From Ralstonia pickettii (GTDB lineage: Bacteria; Pseudomonadota; Gammaproteobacteria; Burkholderiales; Burkholderiaceae), in assembly GCF_001699815.1 (NCBI RefSeq), contig NZ_MCGB01000063.1, forward strand, positions 1-53,296: DNA of 53,296 bases, in the 5' to 3' direction. The translations under genes were made by a program, and so were the position numbers. Below are positions 25,887 through 36,347 of the stretch, in pieces (the stretch's first letter is position 1; each line of letters starts with the position of its first letter). The notes under the pieces are model-generated. The model did no database searches, was not told the DNA's origin, and was given only the letters and a program-made list of their open reading frames with translations.

Positions 25887-28064
25887 TCAGTCTTCAGAGC
25901 CGCCCGTGGGCTGCTCATCCGAATCCGCCCGCAGGGAACGAAGGAATTCGGCAGCCGTCTCGGCCTCGCGCGTACGCTTGAAGGGTGGCAGGCTTTGCCA
26001 GATCTGGCGACCGTAGTTTTTCTCAACCAGCCGCGGGTCGCAGATCATCAGCACGCCGCGATCGGTCTCCGAGCGAATCAACCGCCCCGCCCCCTGCTTG
26101 AGCGTGATGACCGCGTGCGGCAACTGGTGGACGGCAAACGGGCTCAGCCCCTTTTTCTCCAGCGCCTCCATGCGGGCACTCAGCACCGGATCATCGGGCG
26201 GGGCAAACGGCAATTTGTCGATCACGACCAGCGAGAGCGCCTCGCCGCGTACGTCCACACCCTCCCAGAAACTCTGGCTACCGACCAGCACGGCGTTGCC
26301 GAGCGTGCGGAAACGGTCCAGCAGTTCCGTCCGGCTGGCCTGACCTTGCACGAGCAGCGGGAAATCCCAACCGCGTTGCGCGAATTCATCCGTCAATCGT
26401 TCGGCCGCACGGTTGACGGCGCGCAGCGTCGTGCATAGCAAGAACGTCTTGCCACCCGCTGCTTCAATGAGCGGCAAGGTAGCGTCGAGCACCGCATCGG
26501 TAAAGCGCGGATCGCTCGGCTGCGGCAGATCGCGCGGCACATAGAGCAAGCCTTGCGATGCATAGTCGAACGGGCTGTCGAGCGTCATTGATCGATCACG
26601 ATCCAGGCCCAACTGCGCGGCATAGTGCGTGAAGTTCCCGCGCACCGACAGCGTAGCCGAGGTGAAGACCCACGCGCGCGGCTGGCCGGCACGCTGGCGG
26701 GAAAAAATCGGCGCGATCGACAATGGCGTCAGATGCAATTGCACGGAGTTGGCGAATACCTCGACCCAGCGCACACGTTCGTCGACAGCCGCCGCGCTTC
26801 CGCCCTCCTTGCCCTCGTCGTCACCTTCCTTCTTTGGCGCCTTTGGAGGCTTGGGATCGACCCACGCCTCAAGCTTCTCGCACAGCGCCACGGCGCGGCG
26901 ATGGCATTGCTCGATGGTCTCCGCGCGTTCCGCCTGGGCCTCCAGCGCGCCGGTAAAGTCGGAGAGCGCCTGCTCCAGCTTCGGCAGTACCTCGTAGAAC
27001 GGCTTGGCGAGGGCTGCATCATTGTCGATCTGCTTGATCGACAGGCGGGAGCCATCCTGGCGGAAGACCAGGCGCAGATCACGCGCGGCACGCTCCAGCG
27101 GCGCGGCAATCGCGACCCAATCCACCGCATCGCGTGCGTGCGAAAGGCCTTCGGCCACGCTGTCGCGTGCGAGTTCGAGAATCTGGTTCGTGGAGATGGT
27201 CTCGCCAAAGAACAACGTGGCGGTTTCTGGCAGCTGGTGCGCTTCGTCGAAGATGATCGTGTTGGCGGCGGGCAGCAACTCCGCCATGCCGGTGTCCTTC
27301 AACATCACGTCTGCAAAGAACAGGTGATGGTTCACCACCACCACGTCGGCCTGCTGCGCCTCCTTGCGGGCGCGCATGACGAAGCAGTCTTTGTAATACG
27401 CGCAGTCCGAACCCAGGCAATTGTCGCGCGTGGAGGTGACGAGATTCCACACCGGTGCGTTCTCGGGCACGCTGGCAAGTTCGGCTTTGTCGCCCGTTTT
27501 CGTCGTCTTCAGGAACAGGTTGATCTGGCGCAGCCACGCGGCGTCCTGGCGCGAAAAGAGACGTCCGTTCTGCGACGCGCGCTCCACGTGGTAATGGCAG
27601 ACATAGTTGGCGCGCCCCTTGAGCAACGCCACCGACACCGGTGCATTGAGCGCCTTGCGCACCGTCGGGATGTCGCGCAGGAAAAGCTGGTCCTGCAGGT
27701 TCTTCGTCCCGGTGGAGACGATCACCTTGCCGCCCCAAAGCATCGCGGGAACAAGGTAGGCGTACGTTTTGCCCGTGCCGGTCCCGGCCTCGACGATGAT
27801 CGAATCGGCGGCTTCGATGGCGTTGGCCACGGCCTGCGCCATCGTCAGCTGCGCACTGCGGGGCCGGTACCCCTCGATACCCTTGGCGAGCGTACCGTCG
27901 TCGGCGAACAGCGTCGACAGTTCGGCATGATGGGCATCGGCGGGTACAGAGGCAGCGGGAGCCGAAGCGTCGCCGGCATCGGCGTCGGAGTCAGCCGACG
28001 GCTCGGCCAGCGGGGAAAGCGAAGTCAACGCGGAATCCGTGGGGTCAAATGACGGAGGCCGCAC
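25887..28064 (-). CDS. DinG/YoaA-type ATP-dependent DNA helicase
   Basis: Superfamily 2, XPD-like 5'-3' helicase (725 aa). Walker A is GTGTGKT with Lys99; the iron-sulfur cysteines include Cys in GRANYVCHYH, then CLGSDC and DCF; Walker B is FDEAHQLPE; the C-terminal motifs (SQSFWEGVDVRGE, QGAGRLIRSETD) are intact. It probably unwinds D-loops, R-loops or damaged forks. YoaA and DinG are hard to separate by eye. The start is the uncertain part: GTG 28064 sits within a hairpin (28055-28078), and the first ~45 residues are Ser/Ala/Asp-rich with no clear homology, so a downstream start is possible. Confidence 0.88.
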   Translation of the reverse strand: MRPPSFDPTDSALTSLSPLAEPSADSDADAGDASAPAASVPADAHHAELSTLFADDGTLAKGIEGYRPRSAQLTMAQAVANAIEAADSIIVEAGTGTGKTYAYLVPAMLWGGKVIVSTGTKNLQDQLFLRDIPTVRKALNAPVSVALLKGRANYVCHYHVERASQNGRLFSRQDAAWLRQINLFLKTTKTGDKAELASVPENAPVWNLVTSTRDNCLGSDCAYYKDCFVMRARKEAQQADVVVVNHHLFFADVMLKDTGMAELLPAANTIIFDEAHQLPETATLFFGETISTNQILELARDSVAEGLSHARDAVDWVAIAAPLERAARDLRLVFRQDGSRLSIKQIDNDAALAKPFYEVLPKLEQALSDFTGALEAQAERAETIEQCHRRAVALCEKLEAWVDPKPPKAPKKEGDDEGKEGGSAAAVDERVRWVEVFANSVQLHLTPLSIAPIFSRQRAGQPRAWVFTSATLSVRGNFTHYAAQLGLDRDRSMTLDSPFDYASQGLLYVPRDLPQPSDPRFTDAVLDATLPLIEAAGGKTFLLCTTLRAVNRAAERLTDEFAQRGWDFPLLVQGQASRTELLDRFRTLGNAVLVGSQSFWEGVDVRGEALSLVVIDKLPFAPPDDPVLSARMEALEKKGLSPFAVHQLPHAVITLKQGAGRLIRSETDRGVLMICDPRLVEKNYGRQIWQSLPPFKRTREAETAAEFLRSLRADSDEQPTGGSED

Positions 28065-28078
28065 GTGATTGCGGCCTC
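28055..28078 (-). repeat. Hairpin across the helicase start codon
   Basis: Perfect inverted repeat GAGGCCGC-N8-GCGGCCTC. The predicted GTG start codon lies in its left arm/loop boundary (28062-28064). It may be a leftover terminator of the DUF465 gene upstream, or it may block translation initiation. Confidence 0.7.
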
Positions 28079-28112
28079 TCGGGATGAAAATCGAACCAAG
28101 TTCGGGCGGGCG

Positions 28113-28316
28113 CTAGGCCGGCACGTCCGGCTCAAGCTGCAACTGTAGCAGGGTGATGGTGTCCTTGAGTTTCAGGCGGCGCTTCTTGAGACGGCGCAAC
28201 TGCAACTCGTCGTGATTGGCAGTCGTCGCCAGCCGGTCGATCAGGAAATCCAGATCGCGGTGCTCGATCTGCAATTCAATGATGCGACGCGAGATCGTAT
28301 TCAGATCGCTGTCCAT
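28113..28316 (-). CDS. DUF465 (YdcH-like) small coiled-coil protein
   Basis: A 67-aa protein matching the YdcH/DUF465 pattern: an N-terminal helix (ISRRIIELQIEHRDLDFLIDRL), then LRRLKKRRLKLKDTITLL. The whole chain is expected to form an antiparallel helical hairpin. Its function is unknown. Start ATG 28316 has a strong GGAGGAGA ribosome-binding site; longer in-frame starts upstream are not supported. It follows the periplasmic coiled-coil gene by 34 bases and probably shares its transcript. Confidence 0.85.
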   Translation of the reverse strand: MDSDLNTISRRIIELQIEHRDLDFLIDRLATTANHDELQLRRLKKRRLKLKDTITLLQLQLEPDVPA

Positions 28317-28350
28317 CGCTCTCCTCCGGAAACCCGGCCTTGGCTGAAGT

Positions 28351-29115
28351 TTAGAACCCCAGCGGACTGGTGTTGTTCTGGTTTTGCTGGTTTCGGCGCT
28401 TGGCTTGTTCGCGGCGCTCTTCCAATTCCTTCTGGCGCTTGGCGGCGTCTTGCTGCTTTTCCTGGAATTGCTTGGCGCTTTCCGCACGCTTGGCGGCATT
28501 GGCTGCGCCCTGCTCCTGCGCGGCTTTCAGCTTAGCGTCGTAATCGGTCTGCTTTTTGGCAGCGGCCTGCGCGTTGGCAGCGCGCTGCGGCGCTGCGGCC
28601 TGGCGCTGCGCCTCATTCAGCCGCTGCTGCTCCTGCTTGCTCGCAAAATCGGTGCGATTCTTCTGCTCGGCAGCTTCGCGCTGGGGCCGTTCGGCGTTGT
28701 ACTGGGCCTCGCGGATGGCACGCTCCTGGTCGCGACGGGCAGCGCGGTCGGCGCGCTCGGCTTCGTCTAATGCCAACTCGCGTTCGCGGATGGAGTGGAG
28801 TTCCGTGCGACGCACATCCTTGGCCTTGTCGATGCAGCGCGTGACGAGGAATTTGTCGTAGCAGGCCCGCTCGGCCTGGGCGTACCGGTATTCGGCCCAG
28901 GATTTGGCGCTGGCGATGCGATCGTGCTCGGCGCCGAAATCGGGCTGCGTGGCGGGCACCGCCGCAGTCGGCGCAGAGGCGGGCTGAGACTGACTCCATG
29001 CGGGCGCGGCAAGCAGCGCGACACTGAGCACGGACGCCGGCAGAACCAGCTGGGAAGCGCGGCGCGCAGCAGCGCGGCGACGGGCAGAAAACAGGAGCGT
29101 AGGCATGACGCGCAT
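28351..29115 (-). CDS. Secreted coiled-coil protein, unknown function
   Basis: A 254-aa protein with a signal peptide (basic [13 protein letters not shown], then a hydrophobic stretch ending APAWSQ). The mature protein is dominated by Ala, Gln, Arg and Glu with long helical, charged heptad-like stretches ([34 protein letters not shown]). Two cysteines in [22 protein letters not shown], ahead of the coil, may form a disulfide. ATG 29115 and 29106 are both possible starts. It is divergent from tex and upstream of the DUF465 gene. I recognise no family function. Confidence 0.75.
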   Translation of the reverse strand: MRVMPTLLFSARRRAAARRASQLVLPASVLSVALLAAPAWSQSQPASAPTAAVPATQPDFGAEHDRIASAKSWAEYRYAQAERACYDKFLVTRCIDKAKDVRRTELHSIRERELALDEAERADRAARRDQERAIREAQYNAERPQREAAEQKNRTDFASKQEQQRLNEAQRQAAAPQRAANAQAAAKKQTDYDAKLKAAQEQGAANAAKRAESAKQFQEKQQDAAKRQKELEERREQAKRRNQQNQNNTSPLGF

Positions 29116-29225
29116 TTTATCACCGCGCCTGTGCGGCAAACGCCGCGCGGCCACGGATTTCAGCTCAGGAACAGGGTTCGCGTTGTGGCAAAATGCGCGG
29201 CTTTCCATCGCACTCTCTGGAAGCA

Positions 29226-31559
29226 ATGACTGATTCCGTGTTGCAGAAGATCGTCTCCCGCATCGCCATTGAACTGGCGGTCCGGCCCCAGCAGGTTGCC
29301 GCCGCCGTGCAACTGCTGGACGAAGGCGCCACAGTGCCCTTCATCGCACGTTACCGCAAGGAAGTGACGGACAACCTGGACGACACGCAACTGCGCAACC
29401 TGGAAGAGCGCCTGCTGTACCTGCGCGAACTGGAAGACCGCCGCGCGGCCATCCTGGCTTCCATTGAAGAGCAAGGCAAGCTGACCGATGCCCTGCGCAC
29501 CGCCATCGAGGCGGCCGAGACCAAGCAGGTGCTGGAAGATCTCTACCTGCCCTACAAGCCCAAGCGCCGCACACGCGCTCAGATCGCCCGCGAATGCGGC
29601 CTGGAGCCGCTGGCCCAGGCGCTGCTGGCCGACCCCACGCTCGATCCTCAAACCGAAGCCGCCAAGTTCGTCAACGGCAATCCGACCGCCGATGGTGGCG
29701 TGCCGGACGTGAAGGCCGCACTGGACGGCGCACGCGACATCCTCTCCGAGCAATTTGGCGAGACAGCCGAGCTGCTTGGCAAGGTGCGCGACCATCTTTG
29801 GAATCAAGGCCAGGTTTCGTCGACCGTGGTGGAAGGCAAGGAAACCGCCGAAGAAGAAAAATTCCGCGATTACTACGCGTATAGCGAGCCGATCCGCAAC
29901 GTGCCGTCGCACCGCGCGCTGGCCCTGTTCCGCGGCCGCAATGCAGGCGTGCTGTTCGTCAAACTCGGACTCGGCGAAGAACAGGACGCGCTGAACCCGC
30001 ACCCGTGCGAAATCATGATCGCGCGCCATGTCGGCATCGAAAACAGGGGCCGCGCAGCTGACAAGTGGCTGTCGGACGTGTGCCGCTGGTGCTGGCGCGT
30101 GAAGGTTCAGCCGCATATCGAAACCGAACTGCTCACGCAACTCCGGGAATCGGCCGAAGCCGAGGCCATCAAGATCTTCGGCCGCAATCTGCACGATCTG
30201 CTGCTGGCCGCGCCGGCCGGCCCGAAAGCGGTGATGGGCGTCGACCCGGGCATCCGCACGGGCTGCAAGATCGCGGTGGTTGACCACACTGGCAAGCTGC
30301 TCGAAACCGCTACGATCTATCCGCACGAGCCGCGCCGCGACTGGAACGGTTCGCTCGCGACGATGGCCCGCCTGGCCAAGCAGCACGGCGTGGCCCTGGT
30401 TTCCATCGGCAACGGCACAGCAAGCCGCGAGACCGACAAGTTGGTGCAGGACCTGATGCGTAACGCACCGGAGCTGAAGCTGACCAAGATCGTGGTGAGC
30501 GAGGCCGGCGCGTCTGTGTATTCGGCGTCGGAGCTGGCGGCCAAGGAGTTCCCCGAACTGGACGTGTCGCTACGTGGCGCGGTGTCGATCGCGCGCCGCC
30601 TGCAAGACCCGCTGGCCGAACTCGTGAAGATCGACCCGAAGTCGATCGGCGTCGGCCAGTATCAGCACGACGTGAACCAGCGCGAGCTGGCACGCGCGCT
30701 GGACGCCATCGTCGAGGATTGCGTGAACGCGGTCGGCGTGGATGTGAACACAGCCTCTGCCCCGCTGCTGGCGCGTGTATCGGGCCTGAACTCCATCCTC
30801 GCCAAGAACATCGTCGAGTATCGCGATGCCAACGGCGCGTTCGCCAACCGCGACGCGCTCAAGAAAGTCCCGCGCCTGGGCGACAAGACGTTCGAGCAGG
30901 CCGCAGGCTTCCTGCGCATCAACGACGGCGACAATCCGCTGGATCGTTCCTCGGTGCACCCGGAAGCGTATCCGGTGGTCAAGCGCATCCTCGACAGCAT
31001 CAAGAAGGGCATCGGCGACGTGCTCGGCAACCGCGAGGCACTGCGTGGCCTGACCGCCCGTGACTTCACCGACGAGAAATTCGGCCTGCCGACCGTGGTC
31101 GACATCCTGTCTGAACTGGAAAAACCCGGCCGCGACCCGCGCCCCGAGTTCAAGACGGCGACGTTCCAGGACGGCGTGGAAGACATCAAGGACCTGCAGC
31201 CCGGCATGGTGCTCGAAGGCGTGGTGACGAACGTGGCGGCGTTTGGCGCCTTCATCGACATCGGCGTGCATCAGGACGGCCTGGTACACGTGTCGGCGCT
31301 GTCGACCAAGTTCGTGCGCGACCCGCACGAGGTGGTCAAGCCTGGCCAGATCGTCAAGGTCAAGGTGATGGAGGTGGACGTGAAGCGCAACCGCATCGGC
31401 CTGACGATGCGCCTCTCGGATGAGCCCGGTCAGACGGCCGCGCGCACGGGCGGCAGCGATCGCCCGAGCAGCGGCGGCGGTCGCCACGGCGGTCAGCAAC
31501 GTCGTGCGCCGGAACCGTCCGGCGCCATGGCAGAAGCGTTCGCCAAGCTCAAGCGCTAA
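29226..31559 (+). CDS. tex: Tex-family RNA-binding transcription accessory protein
   Basis: Cytoplasmic nucleic-acid-binding protein (777 aa) of the Tex/Spt6-like family. In order: N-terminal helical region with the [17 protein letters not shown] segment, a YqgF/RNase H-like domain ([18 protein letters not shown]), HhH helices ([34 protein letters not shown]), and a C-terminal S1 domain ([26 protein letters not shown]). A Gly/Ser/Arg-rich tail follows. Its role is thought to be in transcription and stress tolerance, not settled. ATG 29226 is chosen as the family N-terminus. A terminator follows. Confidence 0.95.
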   Translation: MTDSVLQKIVSRIAIELAVRPQQVAAAVQLLDEGATVPFIARYRKEVTDNLDDTQLRNLEERLLYLRELEDRRAAILASIEEQGKLTDALRTAIEAAETKQVLEDLYLPYKPKRRTRAQIARECGLEPLAQALLADPTLDPQTEAAKFVNGNPTADGGVPDVKAALDGARDILSEQFGETAELLGKVRDHLWNQGQVSSTVVEGKETAEEEKFRDYYAYSEPIRNVPSHRALALFRGRNAGVLFVKLGLGEEQDALNPHPCEIMIARHVGIENRGRAADKWLSDVCRWCWRVKVQPHIETELLTQLRESAEAEAIKIFGRNLHDLLLAAPAGPKAVMGVDPGIRTGCKIAVVDHTGKLLETATIYPHEPRRDWNGSLATMARLAKQHGVALVSIGNGTASRETDKLVQDLMRNAPELKLTKIVVSEAGASVYSASELAAKEFPELDVSLRGAVSIARRLQDPLAELVKIDPKSIGVGQYQHDVNQRELARALDAIVEDCVNAVGVDVNTASAPLLARVSGLNSILAKNIVEYRDANGAFANRDALKKVPRLGDKTFEQAAGFLRINDGDNPLDRSSVHPEAYPVVKRILDSIKKGIGDVLGNREALRGLTARDFTDEKFGLPTVVDILSELEKPGRDPRPEFKTATFQDGVEDIKDLQPGMVLEGVVTNVAAFGAFIDIGVHQDGLVHVSALSTKFVRDPHEVVKPGQIVKVKVMEVDVKRNRIGLTMRLSDEPGQTAARTGGSDRPSSGGGRHGGQQRRAPEPSGAMAEAFAKLKR

Positions 31560-31580
31560 CGCGCATTCTATTGAGCGGAA

Positions 31581-31612
31581 CCCGCCCGGTTTTCGGACTC
31601 GGCGGGTTTTTT
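31581..31612 (+). terminator. Terminator of tex
   Basis: CCCGCC (31581-31586) / GGCGGG (31601-31606) stem followed by TTTTTTC, 20 bases after the tex stop. Confidence 0.85.
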
Positions 31613-31745
31613 CATGGCCGCGTGCGGGCCGTTACAAGTCCTTACGCGCATGGATCTTTGCTAACACTCATGCGTCGTCGGCCAGTCTTTTCGGCCCGTT
31701 AAGGTGACACAGGCGCACCGCCTGGGACCCACGAGGAGAAACGCC

Positions 31746-32186
31746 ATGAAGACGAGCCACACCCTGATTGCCGCCCTGCTTGCTGTTGCCGGTACCGCCG
31801 CTTTCGCGCAGACCACGCCCGTCCAGCAAGTTCAGCAAGACAATCAGCAGATTCGCCAGGACAACCGTGACATCCGCCACGACAACCGCGATGTCCGCCG
31901 TGATCGCGCGGACATCGGCGCCGACAAGGCCGCATTGAACGCCGACCGCGCCGCCCGCAACGCCGATCAACGCCGCGAAGACCGCGACCTGGCCAAGGGC
32001 AACGTCGGGGGTGCCGAATACTGGAACAAGAAGCGCGCCGAAGAGCAGCATGAAGTCAACGCCGAGCGCCGCGACCTGCACCGCGATCGCAAAGACCTGC
32101 GACACGACGTCAAGGACCGCAACCACGACGTCCACGCCCGCAACGACGAAGTCCGCGAGCGCAATCACGCCGCTGCGAAGATGTAA
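31746..32186 (+). CDS. Secreted Asp/Arg-repeat protein
   Basis: A 146-aa exported protein: signal peptide MKTSHTLIAALLAVAGTAAFA, a Gln-rich neck, then low-complexity repeats built on xDNRDIRxD / xDRADIxxD (about residues 35-75) and a second set (RRDLHRDRKDLRHDVKDR, about 105-130). Alternating Asp and Arg/His would give a strongly charged, probably helical or disordered chain. The ATG has GAGGAG upstream. It stands alone between tex and convergent kup. No function is known to me; a stress or periplasmic role is guesswork. Confidence 0.85.
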   Translation: MKTSHTLIAALLAVAGTAAFAQTTPVQQVQQDNQQIRQDNRDIRHDNRDVRRDRADIGADKAALNADRAARNADQRREDRDLAKGNVGGAEYWNKKRAEEQHEVNAERRDLHRDRKDLRHDVKDRNHDVHARNDEVRERNHAAAKM

Positions 32187-32204
32187 TTGCGGCCCCGCCC
32201 CAAC

Positions 32205-32247
32205 AAACAAAACGCCCGTGCGTCTCTCTCGCACGGGCCGTTTTGTT
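32205..32247. terminator. Bidirectional terminator between the Asp/Arg protein and kup
   Basis: CCCGTGCG (32215-32222) / CGCACGGG (32230-32237) with 7-base loop, flanked by AAACAAAACG on one side and CCGTTTTGTT on the other, so it works in both directions. Confidence 0.9.
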
Positions 32248-32264
32248 ATGCAGCGGAAGGTTGA

Positions 32265-34166
32265 TCAGATTTCGACCTTGGTACCCAGTTCCACCACGCG
32301 GTTGGCGGGGATGTGGAAGAAGTCCGACGGCTTGGCGCCGTTTTGATGCATCCATGCAAACAGCCGCTCACGCCACATCGACATACCCGGCAGCTTGGAC
32401 GGCACCACCGACTCACGCGCGATGAAGAACGATGTATCCATCAATTCACAGCGCGTGCCGATCTGCGGCTGCCCCAGTTCGAGCACGCGGTACACATCCG
32501 GCGTTTCCTTGAAGCCATAATCCGCCTTGACGATGTAGATGCCGCTGCCGAGATCGCGCACGGACACGCGGTGCTTGTCGTCCACGTAGGGAATATCGCG
32601 TGTGACGAAGCTGATGAAGATCACGCGCTCGTGGAGCACGCGGTTGTGCTTGAGGTTATGCAGCAACGACACCGGCACGAATTCGGTATTGCCTGTGAGG
32701 AAAACGGCCGTGCCCTCGACCCGATGCGGCGGATGGGCCAGCAACCCAGCCAGGAACGGCTCGAGTGGGATGCCATCCTCCAGGCTGCGCGCACGCAGAA
32801 GCTTCTTGCCCTTGTACCAGGTCATCAGGAGGAAGAACACACCGGCGCCCAGCGTCAACGGGAACCAACCGCCATCGCGGATCTTCAAGAGGTTCGCGGC
32901 GAAGAACGCCAAGTCCACCACCAGGAAACAGACACTCACGAGCGTCACCAGCGCCGGATGCCAACGCCAGACCGAGCGCATCACCACCGCAGCCAGCACC
33001 GTGGTAATGACCATCGTGGTCGTCACGGCGATGCCGTAGGCGGCAGCCAGGTTGTCGGACTTCTTGAACGCCAGCACCACGCCCACCACCAGGATCAGCA
33101 GCATCCAGTTGACCATCGGCACGTAGATTTGGCCGATCTCGGCTTCCGACGTGTAGCGAATGCGCATGCGCGGCACAAAGCCAAGCTGAATCGCCTGACT
33201 CGTCAGCGAGAACGCTCCCGAAATCACGGCCTGCGAGGCAATGACGGTAGCCGCCGCCGCAAGCATCACCATCGGGAGTTGCAGCGCTTCCGGCACGGAA
33301 CGGTAAAACGGGTTTTCGATGGTGCTTGGGTCGGTCAGCAGCATGGCGCCTTGGCCGAAGTAGTTCACCAACAAGCTCGGCGCTACGATGAAGAACCACG
33401 CCCAGCGGATGGGCCGGGCGCCGAAGTGGCCCATGTCAGCGTACAGCGCTTCAGCGCCGGTCAGCACCAGAAACACCGAACCCAGCACGATGAACGCCTG
33501 CAGCGCATGGTCGTGCAGGAACGAAATCGCATACATCGGGTTGACGGCCACCAGAATCTGCGGCGCCTTCACCAGATTCATCATGCCCAGCGCGGCTAGC
33601 GCGGCAAACCACAGCAGCATCACCGGACCGAACAGCTTGCCGACCACCGACGTGCCGCTCCGTTGGATGAGGAACAGGACTGCCAGAATCACGATCGTGA
33701 TCGGCAGCACAAACGGCGACAGCGCGGGCGCGGCGATCTCCAGGCCCTCCATGGCCGACAGGACGGAGATGGCCGGCGTGATCACGGCGTCGCCGTAGAA
33801 CATGCACGCGCCGAAGACGCCCAGCATCATCAGCAGCGACATGCGCCGGGAATCGGTATTGGCCGTACGCAGCGACAGCGCCATCAGCGCGAGAATGCCG
33901 CCCTCGCCGTTGTTGTCGGCGCGCATGACGAACAGCACATACTTGAGCGACACCACGATCACCATCGCCCAAAACAGCATGGAGATGATGCCGAGCACCG
34001 CACCGCTGGAGAAGGGAATGCCGTGATCAGGGCTGAAGCATTCCTTGAGCGAATACAGCGGGCTGGTGCCGATGTCTCCGAACACCACACCCACGGCGCC
34101 GATCACCATGGCGCGCAGGTTCACGTTGGTCTGGGGCGACCCGGTTGCTGTGAGAGCTTGACTCAT
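32265..34166 (-). CDS. kup: Low-affinity potassium transporter Kup
   Basis: Proton-coupled K+ uptake protein (633 aa) of the KUP/HAK/KT family. About 12 membrane segments are visible, starting with the highly conserved [21 protein letters not shown], and a C-terminal cytoplasmic domain (from about residue 450). The start ATG 34166 is weakly supported by the ribosome-binding site, and the open frame runs 18 codons further upstream. A good promoter lies at 34230-34257, with a palindromic motif next to it. Confidence 0.95.
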   Translation of the reverse strand: MSQALTATGSPQTNVNLRAMVIGAVGVVFGDIGTSPLYSLKECFSPDHGIPFSSGAVLGIISMLFWAMVIVVSLKYVLFVMRADNNGEGGILALMALSLRTANTDSRRMSLLMMLGVFGACMFYGDAVITPAISVLSAMEGLEIAAPALSPFVLPITIVILAVLFLIQRSGTSVVGKLFGPVMLLWFAALAALGMMNLVKAPQILVAVNPMYAISFLHDHALQAFIVLGSVFLVLTGAEALYADMGHFGARPIRWAWFFIVAPSLLVNYFGQGAMLLTDPSTIENPFYRSVPEALQLPMVMLAAAATVIASQAVISGAFSLTSQAIQLGFVPRMRIRYTSEAEIGQIYVPMVNWMLLILVVGVVLAFKKSDNLAAAYGIAVTTTMVITTVLAAVVMRSVWRWHPALVTLVSVCFLVVDLAFFAANLLKIRDGGWFPLTLGAGVFFLLMTWYKGKKLLRARSLEDGIPLEPFLAGLLAHPPHRVEGTAVFLTGNTEFVPVSLLHNLKHNRVLHERVIFISFVTRDIPYVDDKHRVSVRDLGSGIYIVKADYGFKETPDVYRVLELGQPQIGTRCELMDTSFFIARESVVPSKLPGMSMWRERLFAWMHQNGAKPSDFFHIPANRVVELGTKVEI

Positions 34167-34207
34167 TAACTTGGAAATCGGCCGAACTTCTGGCCGCTCA
34201 AAAAATC

Positions 34208-34420
34208 GTGCATTGCACAATGAGGGCGGATTGTACTCCCCGCCTTCGTCACGCCAACCCCTCGAACGGGCATTCGTTGCCGCAGTGCATCACGATGCTC
34301 TGCCCTACAGGGAAAACGTTCCCCAGCGCCGAAATAAAATTGCCCAGGCATATAAAACCCGAATGGAGCACATTGTGCAACGCCAATCCGGCTCCCTAGC
34401 GTGCGGGCAACACATTGTGC
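34208..34420. repeat. Repeated CATTGTGC motif in the kup upstream gap
   Basis: TTGCACAATG (34213-34222, within the palindrome GTGCA-T-TGCAC), CATTGTGCAA (34371-34380, within GCACA-T-TGTGC) and CATTGTGC (34413-34420). The first lies just downstream of the predicted kup -10 box. The gap 34167-34556 holds no gene otherwise. Confidence 0.6.
34230..34257 (-). promoter_or_regulatory. Probable kup promoter
   Basis: On the minus strand, TTGGCG (34252-34257), 16-base spacer, TACAAT (34230-34235), about 65-90 bases before the kup ATG. Confidence 0.6.
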
Positions 34421-34556
34421 GTGCGGCACTGCACATAGCCGAAAGTAGGACTGCAGCCGACAGAACTTTGTAGGAAAATGCCTGACAAACCTTTATTGCA
34501 AACTACGTTGAGCGACTTGCAACCAGCCGCCCGACGCATCCAAAACGGGGACGGCC

Positions 34557-34796
34557 TTGCCCCACTCATCCATCCGCATCCTGGGGCGTTCCAAGCCTTC
34601 GCTGACCGCACTGATCGTGCTGCTGGTTGTGGCCGCCCTATTGTTTACGATCCCGCGCATGATCCTGCCATGGGCGCAATCGGCCTTCATGCAGCGGCTC
34701 GACCCGTCTGTTTGGGCCGATTACGCCGGCCCGTACGATCTGGCAGCCGCCGTGGTGGCCGCCAGCGCGCTCATCATCTTCTTGCTGCGCCGCTAG
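34557..34796 (+). CDS. Small two-TM membrane protein of unknown function
   Basis: A 79-aa protein beginning with TTG (the only start codon in frame). It has two hydrophobic segments (about residues 17-34 and 62-76) separated by a stretch with LPWAQSAFMQRLDPSVWADYAG, and a short basic N-terminus. It converges on pyrD, 17 bases from its stop. A longer open frame at 34478-34864 in another frame has no membrane character and is probably a shadow. I recognise no family. Confidence 0.5.
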   Translation: MPHSSIRILGRSKPSLTALIVLLVVAALLFTIPRMILPWAQSAFMQRLDPSVWADYAGPYDLAAAVVAASALIIFLLRR

Positions 34797-34812
34797 GCGC
34801 GACCAGCCAGCA

Positions 34813-35847
34813 TCAACGCGCCAGTGCGCGCGCGCATTCCGCCACCAGACCTGGGCCGCGATAGATCAATCCCGTATACAGCTGCACCAGCTGCGCGCCA
34901 GCGTCGATCTTCTCGCGCGCGTGCTCGCCCGCGAGAATGCCGCCCACGCCAATGATGGGCACAGCATCGCCCAGCAAACCATGCAAGGCGCGAATCACCC
35001 GCGTCGAGCCCTCGCGCACCGGCTGGCCCGACAATCCGCCCGCCTCTTCCGCGTGCGCCAGACCGGCGACGGCCTCACGGCTGATCGTCGTGTTGGTCGC
35101 AATCACGCCGTCCATCTTATGGCGCAGGAGCGCGTCGGCAACGTTGGCAATCTGGTCATCGTCCAGGTCTGGCGCGATCTTCAGTGCCACCGGTACGTAG
35201 CGCTTGTGCTGATCTGCCAGGCGCTGCTGTGCCCCGCGTAGCGTCCCGAGCAGACTGTCCAGTTCGCTCGCGCCTTGCAGTTGACGCAGGTTCTTCGTGT
35301 TCGGCGACGAAATGTTGACCGTCACATAGCTTGCATGCGGATACACACGCTCCAGGCAATGCAGGTAATCGTCGACGGCGCGCTCGATCGGGGTGTCGGC
35401 GTTCTTGCCGATGTTCAGGCCGAGCACGCCGCCGGCCTCACGCCACTTCGATGCCTTCACGTTATTGATGAACGCATCGACACCGCCGTTGTTGAATCCC
35501 ATACGGTTGATGAGCGCATTGGCAGCCGGCAGCCGGAACATGCGCGGGCGCGGGTTGCCCGGCTGCGCACGCGGCGTGACCGTGCCAACTTCAATAAAGC
35601 CGAAGCCGAGCGCGCCGAGCGCATCGATATACGCGCCATCCTTGTCCAGGCCGGCAGCCAGCCCCACCGGGTTGGGAAACTTTACGCCCATCACCGTGCG
35701 CGGCCGCGGGGCTACGCGGCCACCGATGCAGCCCGAAAGGCCCATCGCGTGCGCCCGCTTGAGCTGATTCAGCGTGAAGTGATGTGCGTCTTCTGGGTCC
35801 ATCGAAAACAGCAGCGGGCGGGCAAGCGGGTACAGGGCGTTGAGCAC
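34813..35847 (-). CDS. pyrD: Dihydroorotate dehydrogenase (quinone), class 2
   Basis: Membrane-associated flavoenzyme (344 aa) that oxidises dihydroorotate to orotate, passing electrons to quinone. An amphipathic N-terminus ([12 protein letters not shown]) and the FMN-binding [38 protein letters not shown] and [11 protein letters not shown] segments are present; the catalytic Ser sits in NISSPNT. I choose GTG 35847 because the family protein begins there; the open frame extends 24 codons upstream. Confidence 0.95.
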   Translation of the reverse strand: MLNALYPLARPLLFSMDPEDAHHFTLNQLKRAHAMGLSGCIGGRVAPRPRTVMGVKFPNPVGLAAGLDKDGAYIDALGALGFGFIEVGTVTPRAQPGNPRPRMFRLPAANALINRMGFNNGGVDAFINNVKASKWREAGGVLGLNIGKNADTPIERAVDDYLHCLERVYPHASYVTVNISSPNTKNLRQLQGASELDSLLGTLRGAQQRLADQHKRYVPVALKIAPDLDDDQIANVADALLRHKMDGVIATNTTISREAVAGLAHAEEAGGLSGQPVREGSTRVIRALHGLLGDAVPIIGVGGILAGEHAREKIDAGAQLVQLYTGLIYRGPGLVAECARALAR

Positions 35848-36033
35848 GGTCGGAATCAAGAGAAGAACGCGAAAGGCGGCATTGTAAACGGCCGGCACGC
35901 CGCAATGCATCGTGCGCACCGCTTTCGAACATGACTGCGCACGATGTGTCTAAGAACCCGTCGGCGCGTGGCATCGCGGGCCCTCTCCACGGGTAACATG
36001 CACCATCAATATGCATGCCGCGCGAAATAAGTG

Positions 36034-36062
36034 TTGCGTTGCCGCACAGGTTTCCCTATACT
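36034..36062 (+). promoter_or_regulatory. tRNA-fMet promoter
   Basis: TTGCGT (36034-36039), 17-base spacer, TATACT (36057-36062), 15 bases before the first tRNA base. Confidence 0.75.
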
Positions 36063-36077
36063 CTTTTATTCGACGGA

Positions 36078-36154
<77 letters not shown>

Positions 36155-36197
36155 GCCAAAGTAGAACGGCTCGCTCCAAGACCTGAGCCGAATCATC

Positions 36198-36226
36198 AAG
36201 CCCGCACACAGCGGGCTTTTTGTTTT
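36198..36226 (+). terminator. Terminator after tRNA-fMet
   Basis: AAGCCCGC (36198-36205) / GCGGGCTT (36211-36218) perfect stem with 5-base loop, then TTTTGTTTT. Confidence 0.9.
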
Positions 36227-36347
36227 CCGACGCCTCTGTGTGCACCGTTTCGCGTGCAACTCCGTGGATACTCCCGCCCCAACTGCGTCACGCGGGGCCA
36301 CATCGCCGCGGTGATACACTGAGGCATTCCACCCGCGACGATTCCCC

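Noticed and set aside
34478-34864. A 128-codon plus-strand frame starting with ATG
   Set aside because: It overlaps the small two-TM protein and pyrD, and its composition is Arg/Pro/His-rich without membrane or domain features.
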